NCBI RefSeq assembly: GCF_000332815.1
Contig: NZ_AOFD01000013.1
Span: 23,526 to 87,525 of the forward strand
Source of the DNA: Arthrobacter nitrophenolicus
GTDB taxonomy: Bacteria > Actinomycetota > Actinomycetes > Actinomycetales > Micrococcaceae
Direction of reading: 5' to 3'
DNA length: 64,000 nucleotides
Below the pieces are notes generated by a model. That model saw nothing but the letters and a program-made list of their open reading frames with translations. It searched no databases and had not been told where the DNA came from. The position numbers and the translations under genes are program-made. Positions 58,751 through 64,000 of this stretch are shown piece after piece (position 1 is the stretch's first letter; each line of letters starts with the position of its first letter).

Positions 58751-59553
58751 TCACCCGGCGTTGTCCTTCCCGTGCCCGCCGGGGCCGTCGTGATGCATGG
58801 CCTCGACCACCACATCCCGCACCACCGGATGCTCGAAATCGGGTGCCGGTCCCACATGCTCCCGCCGCCTGATCAGGTGGAACAGCCGGTGGGCCAGTAT
58901 CACCATCAGCACCCACGCGAGGCCCAGCAGCCAGCCGGCCATCACGTCAGTGAGCCAGTGGTGCCCCAGGAATACCCGGCTCAACCCCATCGCGATGATG
59001 AAAATCACGCCCGTTGTGATGGCGGTGATGCGCACCCAGAGCTGGAAGAAATGCAGGCACAGGATGTAGAGCAGCACGCCGATCACCACGGTGGTGTTCA
59101 GGGTATGGCCGCTGGGGAAGGACGGCGTTGTTTCATACGGTGGCACGGCCTCCGTATGGTCCGGACGGGTCCGGCCCACCAGGCGTTTGCCGATGGTGGT
59201 GGCAGTCGTGGAGACCGCGGCCGCACCGCCAACCAGGATCAGGGGCCGCCAGGACCGGCTCAGGAACGTGAGCCAGGCGGTCAGGATGCTCGCGAGGATG
59301 GGCATCCCCACCCCGCCACCGATGTTGGTGAAGGCGGTGACGAAGGCGTCCGTTTCCGGATTCCGCAGTGACTGCGAATACTCGAGGGCGGGAATGTCGA
59401 GGCTTGCCAGGCCTTCCTCATCCACCACGTCCGAGTACACCTCGGCGCCCAGCAGTGCCATGGAGAGCACCAGGCTCCACCGATGATCAGGGTCAGCCAC
59501 AGGGCGGCGTAGGGTTTGAACCATTTGTCCACACGGTCACGGACGGTGCTCAT
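58751..59553 (-). CDS. PAP2-family membrane phosphatase, one frame break
   Basis: A membrane phosphatase of about 267 residues, related to diacylglycerol pyrophosphate and undecaprenyl-pyrophosphate phosphatases. The three catalytic blocks are KRLVGRTRPDH, PSFPSGHTLNT and SRVFLGHHWLTDV. About six helices flank them. The frame breaks at about 59473: LTLIIGGA must join LVLSMALLGAEV, restored by one C. ATG 59553 is chosen for the MSTVRDRVDKWF start. The stop lies 13 nt before the upp ATG, so the two genes may be cotranscribed. Confidence 0.85.
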
Positions 59554-59613
59554 TGTGCCTCCCGGCGCTGGTCGTCACGGGCTCAGGGTATCCTTCGAAA
59601 CTATCATTGAGCC

Positions 59614-60117
59614 ATGGTCTCCGCTGGAAAACACGACACGTGGATGGGTCTTGCCCTTGCGGAAGCCCGCCGCGCCCTTGCGACAGAGGACGTGCCGATC
59701 GGCGCCGTGGTGCTCGGGCCCGACGGCGCCGTGCTGGGTTCCGGACGCAACCAGCGGGAGGAGCTTGGGGATCCGACGGCACACGCCGAGGTGGTAGCAA
59801 TCCGCCAGGCAGCGGAGCAGCTGCGCGAGGTCGCCGCCCGCAGCGGCGGGAAGGCAGACGGCTGGCGGCTGTCCGACTGCACGCTTGTGGTCACCCTTGA
59901 ACCGTGCGCCATGTGCGCCGGCGCAATCGTCCTCGCCCGGATTCCCCGGGTTGTCTTCGGTGCCTGGGATGAGAAAGCCGGCGCCGCGGGATCGGTGTTC
60001 GATGTCCTGCGCGAGCGCCGCCTCAACCACTGGGTAGAGGTCTACCCCGGGGTGCGGGAAGCCGAATGCGCGGAACTGCTCCGCGATTTCTTCGCCGGGC
60101 ACCGGAGCCGCTTGTAG
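59614..60117 (+). CDS. tadA: tRNA adenosine(34) deaminase
   Basis: It converts A34 of tRNA-Arg(ACG) to inosine, so that one tRNA can read three arginine codons. The 167-residue protein has the zinc site HAE (His57, Glu59) and PCAMC (Cys98, Cys101) of the cytidine deaminase fold. TATCAT (59602-59607) ends 6 nt before the ATG, supporting a leaderless start. Its substrate, tRNA-Arg(ACG), is encoded at 45282. The stop is only 18 nt from the convergent glycosyltransferase gene. Confidence 0.93.
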   Translation: MVSAGKHDTWMGLALAEARRALATEDVPIGAVVLGPDGAVLGSGRNQREELGDPTAHAEVVAIRQAAEQLREVAARSGGKADGWRLSDCTLVVTLEPCAMCAGAIVLARIPRVVFGAWDEKAGAAGSVFDVLRERRLNHWVEVYPGVREAECAELLRDFFAGHRSRL

Positions 60118-60135
60118 CAGGATGTTGTGGCGGTC

Positions 60136-61229
60136 CTAACCGGTTGCCCTCCCTGGCTCCACCGCGTCGAGGACGGTTCGTGCCGTCTGGTCCCACCCGG
60201 GCAGCCGGTCCCGGGCAGCCAGTGCCGCCGCCCGCCATTCGTCCTTCGCGGCCTGGTCCTGAAGCCAGCGGCGCAGGACGCCGGCAAGCCTCGCGGGGTT
60301 CTCCCGGTCTCCCGGCACAAGCGGTACGGCCGCGCCGGGAAGCCGGGCGCCGCCGCCGTCGTTCATCAACCCTGCCAGCCCCAGCGCTTCCTCGGCGCCT
60401 GTCCCCTGCCGCACCACCACCGGGATTCCCCGTGCCAGCGACTCCGTGACCACCATGCCGAAGGCCTCCACCCGGGACACCAGCAGGCTCAGGTCCGCGG
60501 CGTCCCACGCCCTTTCCAGGGCGTCGCCCAGGAGTTCGCCGGTGATCCGGAGCCGGTGGTCCAGCCCGTTGGAGGCGACGGCGGCCCGCACCTCCGCCGC
60601 GTACGCCGGGTCCGCCTGGTCAGATCCCACCATGGCTGCGCTCCATTCAAGATCCTTGAGCAAGGCGAGTGCTTCAACTGTCAGCAGCTGGTCCTTGTTG
60701 GGCAGGTGGGCCGCCACGACAATCACGTGGGGCGGCCGGGACCCGGACGCCACCGGTGCTGGATCGACGCCGGGGAGGGCTACGCGGATGCCGGCCAGCC
60801 CATGGCGCTCCCGCAGGATGGCCGCCGTGCTGGTGCTGGTGGAGATGATTCCGGAAGCTGCCCGCATGGCCCGCGCCTCCCGCTTCACCGGACCGGGATC
60901 CGCCGTAGCATCGACTGTCATGTGTGCCAGCACCCAGCTTGCCGCCCGGCCTTGGCCGCGTACTCCAATTCGTCCGGGACGCCGACGGCGACGAGTCCGT
61001 CCACGATGTCCACGGCAGGCTCTTGCTCCGCTTCCGGACCCCAGGCGCCGATAAGGCCACCGAACCGGCGCCGGTCCTTGGCTGAGGGTTCCGGCCACGC
61101 GCCGTCGACAGGCACCACCTCGACGTCGGCCCCGAGCTGCGTCATCCCGCGGACCAGCTTGGCGTTATAGGCATTGCCGCCTGAGTGGTGGTGGATGTTG
61201 CCGGGAACCAGCAGGCGGATGCGGCGCAT
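60136..61229 (-). CDS. GT4-type glycosyltransferase, one frame break
   Basis: A soluble glycosyltransferase of about 364 residues. The N-terminal half (RLLVPGNIHHHSGGNAYNAK, a sugar-acceptor Rossmann fold) and the C-terminal half (LPNKDQLLTVEALALLKDL; LLVSRVEAFGMVVTESLARG, the E-x7-E donor motif) are in different frames joined at about 60950 by one base (KARAASWVLAHMTVDA). ATG 61229 is close behind the pterin-synthase-like gene on the same strand. Donor and acceptor are unknown; the neighbours suggest a pterin or other small-molecule acceptor. Confidence 0.82.
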
Positions 61230-61233
61230 GGGC

Positions 61234-61629
61234 CTAGGCGGACAGGTCCAGCGAGTAGGTGGCCCAGGCGTCCGGATTTTCGCGCAGGGTGACGTCGATC
61301 CCTTGCAGGTGCCGGCCGTCGTCGTGGTTTTCAATCTTTCCCGCGACTTCCTGGGCGATGTACTGCGCCAGCGCCTCGGTGGTGCTGAGCCTGCCCGCAA
61401 AGTCCGGGTGCTCGTCCAGGTTGCGGTAGTTGAGCCCTGCCAGCACCTCCTCGATGACGGTTCCGGCGGCGCCGATGTCCAGGACAATTTCGTCGTCGTT
61501 CAACGTGTGCCGGCGGAACGAAACCTCAGCGACGAAGGTGGCCCCGTGCAGGGCCTGGGCCGGGCCAAAAGCCTCGCGCGGCAGGCTGTGGGCGATCATG
61601 AAGTGGCGGCGTACGGTCAGGCTGAACAT
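61234..61629 (-). CDS. 6-pyruvoyl-tetrahydropterin synthase / QueD-like protein
   Basis: A 131-residue protein of the T-fold pterin synthase family. Visible blocks are MIAHSLPREAF, LHGATFVAEVSF, the catalytic-type LNDDEIVLDIGA, NLDEHPDF and PTxE-like STTEALAQYI. The normal zinc triad is incomplete: where QueD has HGH, this has HGA, so one zinc ligand is missing. The activity may therefore differ. It lies 4 nt upstream of the glycosyltransferase and 3 nt after the dehydrogenase, so the three are one operon. Confidence 0.78.
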   Translation of the reverse strand: MFSLTVRRHFMIAHSLPREAFGPAQALHGATFVAEVSFRRHTLNDDEIVLDIGAAGTVIEEVLAGLNYRNLDEHPDFAGRLSTTEALAQYIAQEVAGKIENHDDGRHLQGIDVTLRENPDAWATYSLDLSA

Positions 61630-61632
61630 GCG

Positions 61633-62676
61633 TTACCTCTGGTCTGTGGGATGGCTGGGGGCTGTCTGCTGCGGTTCTGCGTTGTGTTGCGGGTACTCAA
61701 TGACGTGGCACAGGGCGTCGATTTTGCCGTGGGCGAGGCCCTGCACCACCTCGGGCAGGTCCTGGAATGGCGACGACCCGGTGAGGAACGCATCGAACAC
61801 CGGATCTTTCAGGAGGGACACCGCAAGCTCCAGGCGCTCCGCGTTGGTGCGGCGGTGGCGGCGGGCACGGGCCACGACGCCCACCTGGCTGGCCCTGATG
61901 GACAGGCGCCTCGCGTGGAAGTCTTCGCCGAGCGGCAGGGTAACTTCGCGGTTGGCGTACCAGGACATCTCGATGACGTCCCCTTCATCGCCGGCCAGCT
62001 GCAGGCTTCTCTCCAGGCCTTCCTGCGAGGCTGAACAGTGGAAGACGATGTCACAGTCGGCCAGCGCGTCATCCGGGTGGGCGAAGTCGACACCCAGTGC
62101 GTCCGCCAGGTTTTTCCGGCCTGGGTCCAGGTCCACCAGCTGGAGGCGGGACAGTGGGAAGGTGCGCAGGAGGGTGGCCACCATGCCGCCCACCAGCCCT
62201 GCGCCGACCACCGCCACCCGGTCCCCCAGCCGCGGTCCGGCCTCCCACAGCGCGTTGACAGCAGTCTCCACGGTTCCAGTAAGGACTGCGCGCCGGGTGG
62301 GCACGTCATCCGGGATCCGGGTCAGCTCGGAGACCGGCACCACGTAGCGGTCCTGGTGGGGGTTGAGGCAGAAGACCCGCTGGCCTTTCCATTCCTCCGG
62401 GCCCTCCTCCACCACGCCCACCGACAGGTAGCCGTACTTCACCGGCCCCGGGAACTGCCCCTCCTGGTGGGGTGCCCGCATCTGCTGGGCCACCCTTGGC
62501 GGGACAGCGCCGCTGTGGACCACCATTTCCGTGCCTTTGCTGATACCGGAATAGAGGGCACACACCAGGGCTTCGCCGGGGCCGGGAGCCCGGAGCTCCT
62601 CCGGCAGGAGCTCCCCGTGTTCCCGGGCCGTGGTCCAGTAGGCGGTGGCGTGGATGGGGTTATTCGCATTAGTCAT
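61633..62676 (-). CDS. Zinc-type MDR dehydrogenase
   Basis: A 347-residue medium-chain dehydrogenase/reductase. The NAD(P)-binding loop VAVVGAGLVGGMVATLL and YSGISKGTEMVVHSG resemble the bacterial family that is paired with pterin-synthase-like and glycosyltransferase genes. HCSASQEGLERSLQLAG fits the cofactor region. The usual structural zinc cysteine cluster is not evident. ATG 62676 was chosen because the upstream extension is a repetitive tract without similarity. Confidence 0.82.
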   Translation of the reverse strand: MTNANNPIHATAYWTTAREHGELLPEELRAPGPGEALVCALYSGISKGTEMVVHSGAVPPRVAQQMRAPHQEGQFPGPVKYGYLSVGVVEEGPEEWKGQRVFCLNPHQDRYVVPVSELTRIPDDVPTRRAVLTGTVETAVNALWEAGPRLGDRVAVVGAGLVGGMVATLLRTFPLSRLQLVDLDPGRKNLADALGVDFAHPDDALADCDIVFHCSASQEGLERSLQLAGDEGDVIEMSWYANREVTLPLGEDFHARRLSIRASQVGVVARARRHRRTNAERLELAVSLLKDPVFDAFLTGSSPFQDLPEVVQGLAHGKIDALCHVIEYPQHNAEPQQTAPSHPTDQR

Positions 62677-62722
62677 CGTGCTGATGAATCTAGCCGGACA
62701 GGAGCGGGCGGGGAAAGTCCGA

Positions 62723-62803
62723 CGGCGGTTCGTGGCGTTGTGCGCCGGTTGGCGGCGGTTCGTGGCGTTGTGCGCCGGTTGGCGGCGGTTCGTGGCGGTG
62801 TGC
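62723..62803. repeat. Tandem 30-bp repeat, 2.7 copies
   Basis: The unit, beginning CGGCGGTTCGTGGCGTTGTG, starts at 62723, 62753 and 62783; the first two copies are identical and the third is truncated and slightly diverged. It lies just upstream of the dehydrogenase start. Confidence 0.85.
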
Positions 62804-62855
62804 ATCTGCCCAGCACGACGTGGTACGGCCGGCGGGTGCACGTGCTCAGTTGTTG

Positions 62856-64000
62856 TCAGCCTGACAGATATGCGACAACGGCATCCTCAAGGAGGCTTCG
62901 TTTCATCGGGAGGACTCCCGGTGGCAAAATTCCGGGCGGCAGGATTCCCTCGGGCAGACACGGTGGTTCCCGGTCGGGTTGCTCGGCGGGATATGTGCGG
63001 CCGGTGGGTGATTTCCAGCCGGGTGGTTCGGATCTCGTTGCTTCTGTGGGTGTCCAGCCGCTGTTGTGTTTGAGCCGGTGGTGCTTCGGGCAGAGTTGTG
63101 CCAGGTTGCTGATGCCGGTGGTGCCGCCGTGTTGCCACGCCTGGAGGTGGTCGGCTTCGCTGTCCAGGGCGTTGTTGTTACAGCCAGGGAAGGTGCATTT
63201 GCCGTCCCGGACGGTCAGGGCTTGTCGCATGGCTTTGGTGAGCCGGTAGCTGGTGCGGCCGATTTCCAGCGGGGCGCCGTCGCGTGGATCGATAAGGACC
63301 CTGGTGAAGGAGTCGGCTCCGTCGGCGAGGAGTTTCCCGGCCATGGATGCGGGGATGGGGCCGTAGCCGTCGAGGATGGCCGGTTCGTCCGTTAGGCCGA
63401 GCAGGGCGAACACGGGGACTGTAACGATGACGTCCGCCCGCGGGGTCGGAATCTTCCCGACCTCCGGGTCGCCGAGAAACGCGCAGGTTGGGGAATCCCC
63501 AAGGCTGCTGTCTCCATGGTCGCCGGCGCTGCTCGCCTCCAGGGACGCTGCCAGGGCGTCGGGGATGCCAAGGTCCGCAGCGGGCTCGTCGGACCCGACA
63601 AGCCCGGCGAGCCCGAGGAACTCACCAGGGAACTGTTCCTCCGCGGCGCCTTGAACCTGATCGCCGGTGCCGGGGTGGCCGCTGCCGCCGGCTGCAGCGT
63701 TGTTGGTGCCGGGTTGGCTGCCGCGTTGTCTACCGGCGCCTTCCGTGTCCCAACCTCCTGCGGGGGTGGCCATGCTCGGCCCGGTGCCGGTGCCGGTGCC
63801 GGCGTCTGTCGTGGTCGTTCCGGCTGGGGCGAGGAGGCGGCGGGCGACTTCGTCGGCCCTGATTTGGGAAAGAGTGCGGGTTTCGTTGGGGCCCTGGAGG
63901 CCGCGGGCGATGGCTGTAGTTTTGTTCCAGGCCGCCAACGCGCAGTCTGCCCGCATATAGATCGCGAACCAGGCCATGCCGTCGCGGTCGGGGGTGAAGT
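62856..64000 (-). CDS. DUF222/HNH endonuclease signature protein, N-terminus outside window
   Basis: The frame is open to the window end, so the gene continues beyond 64000 and the start is missing. DUF222-type sequence (FTPDRDGMAWFAIYMRADC, NETRTLSQIRADEVARRLL) is followed by an HNH motif: CTFPGCNNNALDSEADHLQA, WQHGGTTGISNLAQLCPKHH. Between them is a long low-complexity Gly/Ala/Thr-rich insertion. The C-terminus has the repeated PPG-(I/V)-L-P pattern. Such genes are multi-copy in actinobacteria and may act as nucleases; biological role uncertain. Confidence 0.85.
   Translation of the reverse strand, partial: FTPDRDGMAWFAIYMRADCALAAWNKTTAIARGLQGPNETRTLSQIRADEVARRLLAPAGTTTTDAGTGTGTGPSMATPAGGWDTEGAGRQRGSQPGTNNAAAGGSGHPGTGDQVQGAAEEQFPGEFLGLAGLVGSDEPAADLGIPDALAASLEASSAGDHGDSSLGDSPTCAFLGDPEVGKIPTPRADVIVTVPVFALLGLTDEPAILDGYGPIPASMAGKLLADGADSFTRVLIDPRDGAPLEIGRTSYRLTKAMRQALTVRDGKCTFPGCNNNALDSEADHLQAWQHGGTTGISNLAQLCPKHHRLKHNSGWTPTEATRSEPPGWKSPTGRTYPAEQPDREPPCLPEGILPPGILPPGVLPMKRSLLEDAVVAYLSG

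Overview
This is 64 kb of a high-GC actinobacterial chromosome. The best fit is a member of the Micrococcaceae close to Arthrobacter/Pseudarthrobacter. The gene content supports this: phoU next to gpmA, a proteasome activator ending in GQYL, a GTP-dependent PEP carboxykinase, a DUF2516 protein, a DUF222/HNH protein, tRNA genes without encoded CCA ends, and many GTG or TTG starts. Many -10-like boxes (TANNNT) lie 6-7 nt before start codons, as in leaderless actinobacterial mRNAs. The genus is inferred from gene content; no database was searched.

Layout. 1-5.5 kb: end of phoU, gpmA, a methyltransferase, a DUF2516 protein, a trans-sulfuration enzyme, then tmk-holB and a secreted peptidase-like hydrolase. 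7.1-10.7 kb: tRNA-Thr, a GNAT protein, small membrane proteins, a coiled-coil protein and two copies of a structured ~124-bp repeat. 10.7-15.3 kb (minus strand): aldo/keto reductase, a conserved hypothetical protein, the proteasome activator bpa, and the cstA/ybdD pyruvate-type carbon-starvation pair. 15.4-19.7 kb: a PadR-controlled ABC exporter of the FtsX/LolD type. 19.7-26 kb: quinone oxidoreductase, tRNA-Ser(TGA) and a very large secreted nuclease/5'-nucleotidase. 26-32.3 kb: an aliphatic sulfonate uptake and desulfonation operon followed by an FAD/NAD(P)-binding protein. 32.4-39.2 kb: S9 peptidase, GNAT, tRNA-Ser(GCT), MFS exporter and a RecQ helicase with a phosphoribosyltransferase-like tail. 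39.3-43 kb: phosphomannomutase, then nsrR and the flavohaemoprotein hmp with a perfect NsrR operator between them. 43-47 kb: pckG, tRNA-Arg(ACG) and a flavin disulfide oxidoreductase. 47-52 kb: a TetR-controlled operon with a degenerate ABC ATPase and a YhgE/Pip membrane protein, then an EamA transporter. 52-57.6 kb: SixA phosphatase, a receiver-less winged-helix regulator, a two-component system, and a c-di-AMP riboswitch in front of a cell-wall lytic protein. 57.6-64 kb: VOC protein, upp, PAP2 phosphatase, tadA, a glycosyltransferase / pterin-synthase-like / dehydrogenase cluster and the 3' part of an HNH endonuclease gene.

The most important caution concerns frame breaks. At least 18 single frame breaks interrupt about 14 otherwise well-conserved genes (trans-sulfuration enzyme, cstA, nsrR, hmp, sixA, nuclease, PAP2 and others). 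Most are restored by adding one base, usually a C or G in a short GC run. This pattern looks like uncorrected indel errors in the assembly rather than 14 pseudogenes, so I annotate these as single genes across the break and mark the site.

The best candidates for less-described biology are four. First, the paired structured repeat, in which every sequence difference inside the hairpin preserves pairing. Second, the ATPase-degenerate ABC/YhgE/TetR operon. Third, the glycosyltransferase / pterin-synthase-like / dehydrogenase cluster. Fourth, the receiver-less OmpR-type regulator behind a 700-bp non-coding region.
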